64,000 nucleotides of DNA. It comes from Flavobacterium sp. WC2421. GTDB lineage: Bacteria > Bacteroidota > Bacteroidia > Flavobacteriales > Flavobacteriaceae. The stretch lies in the NCBI RefSeq assembly GCF_040822115.1, contig NZ_CP162004.1, positions 1,488,001 to 1,552,000 on the forward strand. The letters are read 5' to 3'. The translations under genes and the position numbers were made by a program. The number at the start of each line of letters is the position of its first letter. Position 1 is the stretch's first letter. Below are positions 44,988 to 54,628 of this stretch, one piece after another. The notes beneath the pieces are model-generated. The model was not told where the DNA came from and did no database searches. It saw only the letters and a list, made by a program, of their open reading frames with translations.

Positions 44988-45048
44988 GGTGTTATTTTTT
45001 TTAAAAGAAGGTATAATGGGGTAGTGATTTAGTATAAAAAAAGCAGTC

Positions 45049-45061
45049 ATTGCCAGGCAAT
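45049..45061. promoter_or_regulatory. Short palindrome upstream of the hybrid regulator gene
   Basis: ATTGCC-A-GGCAAT, perfect 6-bp arms around one base, 118 bp before the regulator ATG. A second inverted repeat GTTGC / GCAAC lies at 45110-45124. Either could be an operator; no regulator is known for them. Confidence 0.35.
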
Positions 45062-45178
45062 AGCAGAACAGTGTTTTGAAATTGTTTTTAAATAATGAAT
45101 AATAAATGAGTTGCGGTAGGCAACATTAAAACTTACAATTTATATTTGAAATATATTAGGATTAATAACTATACTATA

Positions 45179-48100
45179 ATGGCAATACATAAATTACAAT
45201 GGCAGTTATTCTTTTGGTTAGTGTTTTCGAATGTTTTGTTTGCTCAAAATAAATTCGAAAACTACCAGTTTAGAATAATTAAAGAAGGAACTTCAAAACG
45301 TGCAGTGTCTTCAATAGTCCAAGATAATTATGGATTTACGTGGATTGGTACAAATGGAGCAGGTTTGTATCGTTACGACGGAGTGAACTATATAGGCTAT
45401 GAATACAATCTAAAAAAATCAGGATCTGTAAATAGTAATGTTATTTATGCAACTTATGTTGATGACAAAAATAATCTCTGGATAGGTACAGATGAGGGGT
45501 TGTGTTTGTACAATCGGGATAGTGATCAATTTACTAAAATTAAGATTGAAGATGTTGTTGCCAAAGGGTATGCCGAGCCTATAACTGTAAAATGTATCAT
45601 TCAAGATAATCAAGGTAATTTGATACTGGGAACCTATGGTTACGGTTTAATACTGTTGAACAAAAAAACATTAAAAGCCAAAAAAATAGAATCGAGGCTT
45701 ATTAATTTGAAGGACTTTCAAATTAAAGATTTTGCTAAAAATAAAAAAGGGGTTGTCTTTTTTGGATCAAATTTCGGAATGTTCTATTTCGATTCAAACT
45801 ATCAAATTAAGCCAATTTTTAAAGATAAGTTCAAGAAAATACCGGTAACAGAATCGATTGAATCAATGGTAGTTGATAAAAATGATTTCATATGGATAGG
45901 AACAACATCGGATGGTTTATTTAAAATAAAAATTGACAATGATACGTATCAATTTCAAAATTTTCCAATCACAAAACACAAGGTACTTTCGATTATAAAA
46001 AACAGTCAAAATATTATTGTTTGTGGAACTGAGAATGATGGGTTAATAACTGTAGATAATTCAGGCGCGATTATTAAAAAGTATTTGCATAGTAAATATG
46101 ATAATTATAGTTTAAAATCAAATTCCGTCTGGTCTTTATATGAGGATAAGGAAAGCCGCATTTGGATAGGGTACTACAATAAAGGAGTGGGCGTATTTGA
46201 TAAGCCTAACACTAAGTTTAATACGGTTGAGTCGTTATTAAATAATGATAATTCCTTACAAACTAGCTCGGTTACCGCTGTCGCAAAAGATAAATTGGGG
46301 AATTTATTAATAAGTACAGAAGGAGGAGGAATTGATGTTTTTGATCCAGAAAAAAAGAGTTTTGTTCATGTAAACAGCATTAATCAAAGTTATTATGCAG
46401 GATTAACGGCTAATGATATTCAGACTATTTTTATAGATAGCAAACAAAATATTTGGCTTGGGAGTTGGAATCAGGGGATTTTTTTCCTGAAGTTTGGTAC
46501 AAAGAAATTTGTAAATTACAGTACATCGAATACAAAAGGATTACTATCGAATCGCATATTTAGCTTTACAGAGGATTCCAAGGGAAGAATCTGGATCGGT
46601 TCATTTGTCAAAGGGTTGCACTATTTTGATTCTGTTCAAAATAAATTTTTTCATTGCAATTTTGAAAACGTATTTAAAGACGACGCTAGTCTAGCCTATG
46701 TTCGAAAAGTTTTTGTGGATTCTGATGATGTTTTGTGGGTGGGAACTATCCTAGGATTGTATCAAGTAAAAATAAACGATGGAGGTTCGTATACTGTCAT
46801 TTCGATGAAAAATCAAATGATTAAAAACTTCAAAAAACACAACAGTATTCAAACTATTTTATCGATTTACGAGTCAAACGACAAGACCATTTGGATAGGT
46901 ACTGATGGAGGTGGCTTGTTTAGCTATGACAAAAAGAAAAGGCAGTTCTTTAATTATAATGATTTTCCTGATTTTAAGGAAAAATCGATTCGCTCCATCG
47001 TAACTGATGCTAATGATTGTTTGTGGGTTAGTGGTGGATTAGGTCTCTCAAAACTTGATTTTAAAAATAAAACGAGTGTTAATTTTACTATGGATGATGG
47101 GTTATTAGTAAATGAATTCAACAACAATGCTGTATTTAAAGATGGCTACGGCATGTTGTATTTTGGGAGCTATGAGGGACTGATTTATTTCAATCCCAAT
47201 CAAATAAAGAAAACCCAAAAAGAGCCGTCGTTATATTTTAGCGACTTTAAGTTATTCAATAAATCAGTGGTTCCTGGTGCCGAATCCTCACCATTAAAAA
47301 AAGTAATATACCAGACAAAATCCTTAACACTCGATCATTCACAATCAGTATTCACCATCGAATATGTAGGGATAAATTACAATTATCCAGGTAAAAATGA
47401 ATACGCTTATTATTTAGAAGGTTTTGAAAAAGACTGGAACTATGTGGGCAATAATAGAACAGCAACATATACTAATCTTGAGGCTGGAGAATATACTTTT
47501 AAAGTAAAAGCGGCAAATAAAGCGGGCATATGGAGTTCCAAGCCTGTAATGCTGCATATTCGTGTTTTACCACCTTGGTGGAGATCGTATTTGGCCTATT
47601 TTTTATACATCGGGCTTCTTGTTTTTGTGTTATTGTATTTAAATGGAATTTATCAGAACAAATTTAAGGCAAAACAAGCTATTGTTTTGGAAAGAGAAAA
47701 AGCAATTCAGTTAGAGAAATTAAATAATAAAAAATTACAGTTTTTCACTAATATTTCACATGAATTTAGAACACCACTTACCCTAATAATAAACCCATTA
47801 GAAGATATTCTTAAAAATAAAAATGAAGACATATCTAAGGAAGTTTTTGACAAGCTCAAAACAATTCATAAGAGTTCAGATCGACTTTCAAGGTTAATTA
47901 ATGAGTTAATGGACTTTAATAAGTTACAGTTTAATAAAATCATTTTACAGGTCAAGAAAATCGAAGTAATCAGTTTCACAAAAGAAATCATTAGCTATTT
48001 TGATGAAGAAGCACGAAATAGAAAAATCAAAATTATTTTCGAATCGCCATTAGAAAAACTTAATGATTGGCTAGATCCTAAAATGTTAGAGAAAATTATT

Positions 48101-49315
48101 TTTAATATTATTTCGAATGCCTTTAAATTTACTCCTGACAACGGTCTAATAACTGTTGCCATTGAAAAAGTCGAAAAGGCACTTTTAATTGATGGAAATG
48201 TAGTGCCAAGTTTTTCGATAGTTGTTACAGACACTGGAGCAGGTATTGCTAAGAAGGATTTAAAAAGAATTTTTGATCGCTTTTATCAAGTTAATAATTT
48301 GAATAAAGTGTACTACGGTAGCACGGGAATAGGACTAGAAGTTGTTAAAGAATTTGTAGAACTCCATCAAGGAATAATAGAGGTGGATAGCAAGCAGGAC
48401 GAAGGAACAAAATTTACCGTAACGTTCCCAATTGGCAAACATTTTTATGATCAAGCAGAGGTAAGCAACGAAGCATTTCATTTAGATTCCATAAAAAGCA
48501 AGAATTTTATAGCGCCCGAAGGTGTTGAATTCCAAACTGCCGAGACACCCGAAGGAGACAAAGCTTTTACTGTTTTAATTGTCGAAGATAATTCAGGGCT
48601 TCGTAATTACTTAAAACAAGAATTGAGAAAACAATACAAAGTGATTGTGGCCGAAAACGGAAAAAAAGGATATGATTTAGCTCTACAGAAGTTGCCGGAT
48701 TTAATTATTACGGATGTGATAATGCCTGTTATGGATGGATTGGAATTGTGTAAAAACATCAAGGGAAACTTGAAAACTAGTCACATACCGTTATTAATGC
48801 TTTCTGCAAAAGCGATGGTGAAAGACAGGCTAGAAGGTATCGATTCTGGTGCTGATATTTATTTAAGTAAGCCCTTTGATTTAGATATTTTAAAGTCGAG
48901 TTTGGCTCAATTGATCTCTAGTAGACAAATTATGTTTAATAAATTTTATACAGGGATAACGAATCAAGGAAAAGAGCATACAACCACATTGGACAATGAA
49001 TTTATCCAAAAAACATTAAGTTATATTAATGAAAACATTAGTGACTCGCAATTGAGTGTTGAGCTTCTATCTTCTAAAGTATTTTTAAGTAGGAGTCAAT
49101 TGTATCGAAAAATTAAAGCATTAACAGGTGTTACTGTAAGTGAGTTTATTCGAAATGTACGACTTGAAAAAGCACGAGTATTGATTGAACAAGGGAATAA
49201 TAACATGAACGAAATTAGCTTTAAAGTAGGGTTTACGTCCCCGTCCTATTTTGCGAAGTGTTATAAAAATAAGTACGGCCACCTGCCTAGACAAGGAATG
49301 GGTAATAAAGACTAA
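45179..49315 (+). CDS. Hybrid two-component system sensor/regulator (HTCS)
   Basis: 1378 aa from the ATG at 45179; a TTG 33 bp earlier adds residues ahead of a good signal peptide (FSNVLFAQ). Residues ~30-690 are repeated beta-propeller blades of the reg_prop type (FTWIGTNGAGLYRYDG, LWIGTDEGLCLYN and more). A Y_Y_Y domain follows (~725-795), then one membrane helix (~803-822). The histidine kinase has H861 in NISHEFRTP and the ATP-binding domain near DTGAGIAKKDL. The receiver domain has D1179 in IITDVIMPVMDG. The C-terminus is AraC-type (SRSQLYRKIKALTGVT). It senses a periplasmic oligosaccharide and activates the neighbouring susC-led genes. Confidence 0.95.
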   Translation: MAIHKLQWQLFFWLVFSNVLFAQNKFENYQFRIIKEGTSKRAVSSIVQDNYGFTWIGTNGAGLYRYDGVNYIGYEYNLKKSGSVNSNVIYATYVDDKNNLWIGTDEGLCLYNRDSDQFTKIKIEDVVAKGYAEPITVKCIIQDNQGNLILGTYGYGLILLNKKTLKAKKIESRLINLKDFQIKDFAKNKKGVVFFGSNFGMFYFDSNYQIKPIFKDKFKKIPVTESIESMVVDKNDFIWIGTTSDGLFKIKIDNDTYQFQNFPITKHKVLSIIKNSQNIIVCGTENDGLITVDNSGAIIKKYLHSKYDNYSLKSNSVWSLYEDKESRIWIGYYNKGVGVFDKPNTKFNTVESLLNNDNSLQTSSVTAVAKDKLGNLLISTEGGGIDVFDPEKKSFVHVNSINQSYYAGLTANDIQTIFIDSKQNIWLGSWNQGIFFLKFGTKKFVNYSTSNTKGLLSNRIFSFTEDSKGRIWIGSFVKGLHYFDSVQNKFFHCNFENVFKDDASLAYVRKVFVDSDDVLWVGTILGLYQVKINDGGSYTVISMKNQMIKNFKKHNSIQTILSIYESNDKTIWIGTDGGGLFSYDKKKRQFFNYNDFPDFKEKSIRSIVTDANDCLWVSGGLGLSKLDFKNKTSVNFTMDDGLLVNEFNNNAVFKDGYGMLYFGSYEGLIYFNPNQIKKTQKEPSLYFSDFKLFNKSVVPGAESSPLKKVIYQTKSLTLDHSQSVFTIEYVGINYNYPGKNEYAYYLEGFEKDWNYVGNNRTATYTNLEAGEYTFKVKAANKAGIWSSKPVMLHIRVLPPWWRSYLAYFLYIGLLVFVLLYLNGIYQNKFKAKQAIVLEREKAIQLEKLNNKKLQFFTNISHEFRTPLTLIINPLEDILKNKNEDISKEVFDKLKTIHKSSDRLSRLINELMDFNKLQFNKIILQVKKIEVISFTKEIISYFDEEARNRKIKIIFESPLEKLNDWLDPKMLEKIIFNIISNAFKFTPDNGLITVAIEKVEKALLIDGNVVPSFSIVVTDTGAGIAKKDLKRIFDRFYQVNNLNKVYYGSTGIGLEVVKEFVELHQGIIEVDSKQDEGTKFTVTFPIGKHFYDQAEVSNEAFHLDSIKSKNFIAPEGVEFQTAETPEGDKAFTVLIVEDNSGLRNYLKQELRKQYKVIVAENGKKGYDLALQKLPDLIITDVIMPVMDGLELCKNIKGNLKTSHIPLLMLSAKAMVKDRLEGIDSGADIYLSKPFDLDILKSSLAQLISSRQIMFNKFYTGITNQGKEHTTTLDNEFIQKTLSYINENISDSQLSVELLSSKVFLSRSQLYRKIKALTGVTVSEFIRNVRLEKARVLIEQGNNNMNEISFKVGFTSPSYFAKCYKNKYGHLPRQGMGNKD

Positions 49316-49349
49316 ATACTTTATATAAATCAGATTGTTAAGTTTGATT

Positions 49350-49394
49350 AAAATCGAATGGGTAAAAAGTAATTTTTATCCATTCGATTTTTTG
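49350..49394 (+). terminator. Terminator of the hybrid regulator gene
   Basis: 19-bp stem (49350-49368 and 49373-49391) with a single G-U pair, a GTAA loop and a T run. It is 34 bp past the stop codon, so susC must have its own promoter. Confidence 0.9.
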
Positions 49395-49733
49395 TTTATG
49401 ATAAAAATATAAATATCGAATATAATGTATAGGGAATTTTTTTTAAACCTTCATTAACTTGATTTATTGTTTTATAAGCAAAATGAGATAAGAAAATTTT
49501 TTTACTGAAACAAAAATAATGGTTTTGATTGCTACTCTATTTCGTTTTTAAAGAAGGTTTATATTGAGTCAATTCTCCTGTTTTTACTTAGATTATTTTG
49601 CACTATCTATTTTTATAAACGTTATTTTTTAATATAAGATTAAAAAACAGCACTGTTTTTTATCATAAAAACACATTGCAAAGCGTAATCATAGAATCTT
49701 AAAATCCATTGTTTGCTGGTTTTAGCGCATTTG

Positions 49734-49758
49734 TGCATCAAATATCTTATAAGATGCA
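49734..49758. promoter_or_regulatory. Nested palindrome in the susC leader
   Basis: TGCATC (49734-49739) and GATGCA (49753-49758) form an outer inverted repeat; inside it ATCTTATAAGAT (49744-49755) is a perfect palindrome. The right arm runs into the shared leader motif. Candidate operator for a dimeric regulator. Confidence 0.45.
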
Positions 49759-49778
49759 ACATCTGTTTTATGATACCG
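49755..49778 (+). promoter_or_regulatory. Shared leader motif, copy 2 (upstream of susC)
   Basis: TGCAACATCTGTTTTATGAT followed by ACCG, about 150 bp before the susC ATG. It matches 42267-42287 with one substitution and a 3-bp insertion. Confidence 0.45.
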
Positions 49779-49927
49779 CTCCCTGTCCCTCTATTTTAGA
49801 TAAGAAAATTTCAGCATAATCATCTCGCTATAAATTACCATTTGTAATGAAATAGCCAGATAGGTTTTTGATGCAGTTTTTAACTAACCAATTTAAAATA
49901 TTAATCAATTCCAAACCAACAATTTTT

Positions 49928-52900
49928 ATGAAGAAAAGAACATTAAAAAGGCTATTGTTACTAATTATGTTTATGTCGGGAAGTCATTTCTTTGCACAAA
50001 CGGTTAAAGGTAAAGTTACATCAGGAGGTCTACCACTCCCAGGTGTTAGTGTCATAGTCGAAGGGACAAAAAAGGGTACAAGTACAGATTTTGAAGGTGC
50101 GTTTGTTTTAAATAATGTATCGGCTAAATCAAAGCTAACTTTTAGCTATATCGGTTTTAAAACAACTACTCAAACTGCAGTAAACAATATGCAGATTGTT
50201 ATGATTGAAGATTCTCAAAATCTTAATGAGGTTGTGGTAGTAGGTTATGGTACTTCAAAAAGGAAAGACATTACTGGAGCAATTTCATCTGTAAAAGCCT
50301 CAGAACTGCAAGATAAACCATTTACTTCTATTGATCAAGCCCTTATAGGAAAAGCGGCTGGTGTCAATGTAACTCAAAATTCAGGAACACCTGGAGGAGG
50401 GATTTCAGTTCAAATTAGAGGGATAACTTCAATCAATGGAAACGAACCTTTGTATGTGATTGATGGAACTCCGATTTTTGCGGATAAGAATAATGATTCA
50501 TTTTCATTTAGCGCGTTAGGAGGAGGAAATGGGCAAACGAAAAACTCGGCATTATCAAGTTTGAATATTTCGGATATTGAGTCAATCGATATTCTAAAAG
50601 ATGCATCGGCAACTGCCATTTATGGTGCAAATGGTGCCAATGGAGTTGTGTTGATTACCACAAAAAGCGGTAAAAAAGGGAAATCAATCGTGAGTTATGA
50701 AACCTATGTAGGTATGCAACAAGCAACCAAATTTGTATCTGTTTTGGATTTGCCTCAATACGCAAAATACCAAGCAAAAGTATATCAATTAAATGGAGAA
50801 GCTGTTCCGTTTCAATACCAAAGCCCAGATTTATTAGGGAAGGGAACAAACTGGCAGGATGAACTTTTTAGAAATGCTACGATTTACAATCATCAACTTT
50901 CAGTTTCTGGTGAAAAGGATGGGACAAGATATTATACTTCTTTGAATTATTTTGATCAAGAAGGGATTGTATTGAATTCTGATTTCAATAGATTATCCTT
51001 GCGTTTGAATGTGGATTCCAAAGTGAAATCTTGGTTAAAAATAGGAAATAATATGTCATTAAGTAAATCAACCCAAAGGGTGGTAAGAAATGATGACAGA
51101 GGAGGACTGGTAATGAATACTTTGAGACAATCACCAGAGTTACCTGTTCGATATGCTGATGGTTCTTTTGCAGGTCCTACAGGCAATTTAGGGTCATCTG
51201 CCAATGAGGCAAGCAACCCAATCGCATTAGCTGAATTTAATAACGCAACCACACAACGCTATAAAATTAACGGAAACTTGTTTTCAGACATTAATCTAGT
51301 AAAGGGTTTGGTTTTTAGATCAGAATTGGGTTACGACTTGAATTTTGGTAAAAATAGTTCGTTTGCACCGAGCTATACTTTAGGAAATGTTACGGAACTT
51401 TTGAATAGATCCTACAAACAACAAGATCAAAGTTTTTATTGGAATGTAAAAAATTATTTTACCTACAATAAATCGATCAATGAAAAACACAATTTTACAG
51501 TATTACTTGGACAAGAATCCCAAGAAAGTAGATACGAATATTTAAGTGGTTTTAGATCGGGTCAATTTTTAACTAGCAATTTTAATAACCTGGATATTGG
51601 GGATATTGATACCGCTCTAAATGGGAACGGATCGGGGAGATGGTCTATGAGTTCTTATATTTCTAGATTTAATTATGGGTTTTCGGACAAGTATTCTTTC
51701 TCAGCTTCTTTAAGAGCCGATGCTTCTTCCAATTTTGGACCAAATAATAAATGGGGGTATTTTCCTGCGTTTTCTGGAGCATGGACAGTAAGTAATGAAG
51801 ATTTCTTGGCTAATAATAAATACATCAATTATTTAAAATTGAGAGCTGGTTATGGTGCTGTAGGAAATCAAAATATTCCAGCTAATAGATACCAAACCAT
51901 TTTGTCTTTAATCGCCTCGCCTTTTGGAGGTACTTCCCCTACGATTGACAATTTGGGAAATCCTGATATTAAATGGGAATCACTTAAGTCATTAAACTTG
52001 GGTATTGAGGTTGGGATTTTTAATGATGCAGTAAAACTGGATGTTGATTATTACATCAAAACCTCATCAAACTTCTTGACCAAACAAATCAATGATGAAT
52101 CGAACCAAAGTGCACAAAATTTTTATTTAAATACAGGTGAGATTAAAACCAAAGGAATCGATATTTCGATCAATACTAGAAATTTTTCTACACCTAATTT
52201 TAAATGGGATACTTCTATTATATTTTCAAAGTATAATAATGAGTTGACTCGTTTTCAAGGGGTTGGTAAATCATTGTTGGGAAAAGTACAATTTGACTTA
52301 TATACCATTAGCAGAACTACAGAAGGACAACCAGTAGGTCAATTTTATGGATATGTCACAGATGGACTTTATAAAAACGCAGCCGAACTAGCAGCAGGGC
52401 CAATTCAAGAAACTGGTACAGCGGTAGGTGATATTCGTTTTAAAGATTTGAATCAAGATGGGAAAATTGACTCTAAAGATCAAGCACCTATAGGTAGTGC
52501 AATTCCTGATTTTACGTATGCTGTGACCAATAATTTTAAATATAAAAACTTTAATTTATCAATAGTGCTTCAAGGAAGTCAAGGAAACGAAATTTACAAT
52601 TTTACACGTCATTATACCGATGGAATCTATCCAGGATTTGGAGATAGATATTCTAATGTGAGTACAAGGGTATTAAATGCGTTTGAAGTAGGTGTAAATG
52701 AAAACACAAATGAACCAAGAATTACTTTTACTGATCCAAATGGAAATGGTAGAATTTCGGATCGTTTTGTTGAAGATGGATCGTATTTGAGAATTCAAAA
52801 TATTTCTTTGGGATATGACTTGCCAGTTAAGGTATTAGCCAGTTCGTTCTTCACAAAAGCTAAAGTATATGTAAATGTTCAAAATTTGCACACGTTTACA

Positions 52901-53023
52901 AAGTACTCAGGATTTGATCCAGCACTAGGTAATTTAGATCAAAATGTAACTTTAAGTGGTATTGATTTAGGAAGATATCCTGTGCCTAGAACTACATCTA
53001 TAGGGGTGAATTTAGAATTTTAA
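49928..53023 (+). CDS. SusC-family TonB-dependent outer-membrane transporter
   Basis: 1031 aa from the ATG at 49928 (MKKRTLKRLLLL), which starts a clear signal peptide ending HFFAQT. The frame is open from a TTG at 49868, but those residues are not signal-like. An N-terminal carboxypeptidase-regulatory-like domain (VKGKVTSGGLPLPGVSV) is followed by the plug (IESIDILKDASATAIYG) and a 22-strand-type barrel ending SIGVNLEF. It imports oligosaccharides across the outer membrane using TonB energy, together with the SusD encoded 71 bp downstream. It is likely induced by the HTCS. Confidence 0.95.
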   Translation: MKKRTLKRLLLLIMFMSGSHFFAQTVKGKVTSGGLPLPGVSVIVEGTKKGTSTDFEGAFVLNNVSAKSKLTFSYIGFKTTTQTAVNNMQIVMIEDSQNLNEVVVVGYGTSKRKDITGAISSVKASELQDKPFTSIDQALIGKAAGVNVTQNSGTPGGGISVQIRGITSINGNEPLYVIDGTPIFADKNNDSFSFSALGGGNGQTKNSALSSLNISDIESIDILKDASATAIYGANGANGVVLITTKSGKKGKSIVSYETYVGMQQATKFVSVLDLPQYAKYQAKVYQLNGEAVPFQYQSPDLLGKGTNWQDELFRNATIYNHQLSVSGEKDGTRYYTSLNYFDQEGIVLNSDFNRLSLRLNVDSKVKSWLKIGNNMSLSKSTQRVVRNDDRGGLVMNTLRQSPELPVRYADGSFAGPTGNLGSSANEASNPIALAEFNNATTQRYKINGNLFSDINLVKGLVFRSELGYDLNFGKNSSFAPSYTLGNVTELLNRSYKQQDQSFYWNVKNYFTYNKSINEKHNFTVLLGQESQESRYEYLSGFRSGQFLTSNFNNLDIGDIDTALNGNGSGRWSMSSYISRFNYGFSDKYSFSASLRADASSNFGPNNKWGYFPAFSGAWTVSNEDFLANNKYINYLKLRAGYGAVGNQNIPANRYQTILSLIASPFGGTSPTIDNLGNPDIKWESLKSLNLGIEVGIFNDAVKLDVDYYIKTSSNFLTKQINDESNQSAQNFYLNTGEIKTKGIDISINTRNFSTPNFKWDTSIIFSKYNNELTRFQGVGKSLLGKVQFDLYTISRTTEGQPVGQFYGYVTDGLYKNAAELAAGPIQETGTAVGDIRFKDLNQDGKIDSKDQAPIGSAIPDFTYAVTNNFKYKNFNLSIVLQGSQGNEIYNFTRHYTDGIYPGFGDRYSNVSTRVLNAFEVGVNENTNEPRITFTDPNGNGRISDRFVEDGSYLRIQNISLGYDLPVKVLASSFFTKAKVYVNVQNLHTFTKYSGFDPALGNLDQNVTLSGIDLGRYPVPRTTSIGVNLEF

Positions 53024-53094
53024 TTTTTAATTAAGGATAGCTATTTCATTTTTAGCTAGCTCAAAAAGAGAGTAAGACACTTAGAACAAATGTT

Positions 53095-54618
53095 ATGAAA
53101 AAAATAATAAAACCTTTTTCGATTATGCTGCTAATTGCAGTATTATCCTTGTTTTCCTGTTCAGATGAATTTCTGAACGCACCCTCAGAAAATCAGCTAA
53201 CGCCAGCTGATTTACCAGCAGGTATAACCCCTTTTGATGGAATCGCCGAGAGTATGTATTTCAAACCTTGGTTTACATTTAATGACAAATTCTTAATCGC
53301 GATAGGAGATATGTATGCTGGAAATGCCTTTACTTTTGATGGTGCCTATCAACAATTTAAAGATGCTCAAGTAACCTCCCAAAATCCAATTTTAACCGAA
53401 GGATATACGTCTTTATTTTCTGTTGTAGATCAAGCCAATAGTTTAATGCGCTTGGTCGAAGAAAGAAAGAGTGAATTACCTGAGGCTTCTTATAAAAACT
53501 CTATAGCCATATCAAGATTTATGAGAGCCAATGCTTATTTTTACCTAGTTAGAACTTTTGGAGCAGTACCTATTGTTGCCAAAGCGGGTTCGGCAGCCCA
53601 GCCCAAAAGAAATCTTATAGCCGATGTTTATAAATTCATCAAATTAGACCTGCAATATGCAATTGATAACTTACCTGAAGCATCTGTAAAAAAAGGATAC
53701 GTTAATAAAACAGTGGCTAAAGGAATTATGGCCAAAGTACATTTGACCTTAAAGGAATACTCAGAATGTGTGGCATTGACCCAAGAAGTGATGAGCAGTC
53801 AATATTCGTTAATTCAAGATTACGGTAAATTGTTCAGTAGTCCAGAATCCAATAATAGTGCTGAGAGTATGTTTGCTTTACAATGGAAAGCTATTGCCAC
53901 GCAATGGGGAACGCAAAACACCAATCAAGCGTACATTGTTCCTGGCGGAACAGGAATAACTGGTGGTGCTGATGGATGGGGTGTTTATTTACCTTCGATT
54001 TCTTTGCAAAAAGGGTTTGAAGCAAATGACAAAAGAAAAATACAAACCATTATGACTGATGGCGATTTCTACCCAGAATTGTTAATTAATGCAGGAGGAT
54101 TTAAATACAAAAAAATCTACTCGGCTACGGGAGCTAACTTTAGAAAGTACATTGTAGGATCAGCTGCCGAAAGAAATGATGTGTTTTTTATGAGAACATC
54201 GCAAAACACCATTATCCTTCGTTATTCGGATATTTTATTAATGCATGCCGAAGCTAAGTTAGCTGGTGCATCTTCAACTACAGATGCTTCTGCATTGAGA
54301 GCATTTAATGAAGTGAGAACCAGAGCTGGTTTACCTACCAAAACCGTTTTGACGAGAGATGAATTATTTAAAGAAAGAAGAATCGAGTTCGCGCTGGAAG
54401 GGCAATATTTCTTTGACCTGAAACGCAGAGGACTTAGTGAGGCTATTTCAGTCATTTCTCAGCAAGAAGTTGGTTTTTATTCTGATGATGCAAGAACGGC
54501 TTTGGTGTCAAGTTTGATTACTCCTGGAAGTAATTATTTTGAACTTCCCTTGCCACAGTCTGCAATTGATACCAATCCTTCTTTATTAGAACCAGCTGTA
54601 CCGTACAATTTTAATTAA
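53095..54618 (+). CDS. SusD/RagB-family glycan-binding lipoprotein
   Basis: 507 aa with a lipoprotein signal (lipobox LFSCSDEFL, Cys at ~residue 22). The SusD fold is seen in the helical repeats around FMRANAYFYLVRTFGAVPIV, the NKTVAKGIMAKVHLTLKEY segment and the C-terminal RDELFKERRIEFALEGQYFF. The last block is characteristic of RagB/SusD. It forms the lid over the SusC transporter and binds the polysaccharide. The next gene follows 10 bp later. Confidence 0.95.
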   Translation: MKKIIKPFSIMLLIAVLSLFSCSDEFLNAPSENQLTPADLPAGITPFDGIAESMYFKPWFTFNDKFLIAIGDMYAGNAFTFDGAYQQFKDAQVTSQNPILTEGYTSLFSVVDQANSLMRLVEERKSELPEASYKNSIAISRFMRANAYFYLVRTFGAVPIVAKAGSAAQPKRNLIADVYKFIKLDLQYAIDNLPEASVKKGYVNKTVAKGIMAKVHLTLKEYSECVALTQEVMSSQYSLIQDYGKLFSSPESNNSAESMFALQWKAIATQWGTQNTNQAYIVPGGTGITGGADGWGVYLPSISLQKGFEANDKRKIQTIMTDGDFYPELLINAGGFKYKKIYSATGANFRKYIVGSAAERNDVFFMRTSQNTIILRYSDILLMHAEAKLAGASSTTDASALRAFNEVRTRAGLPTKTVLTRDELFKERRIEFALEGQYFFDLKRRGLSEAISVISQQEVGFYSDDARTALVSSLITPGSNYFELPLPQSAIDTNPSLLEPAVPYNFN

Positions 54619-54628
54619 ATCTTAGACT

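Larger units (their letters stand above)
49316..49927. other. susC leader region
   Basis: 612 bp between the regulator gene and susC. It holds the regulator terminator (49350-49394), a perfect 12-bp palindrome with an outer inverted repeat (49734-49758), and the shared leader motif (49755-49778). No clear TTTG-N19-TAnnTTTG promoter is visible; no coding potential. Confidence 0.5.

Noticed and set aside
45146..45178. TTG start 33 bp before the hybrid regulator ATG
   Set aside because: The ATG at 45179 begins a normal signal peptide; the extension would put polar residues in front of it.
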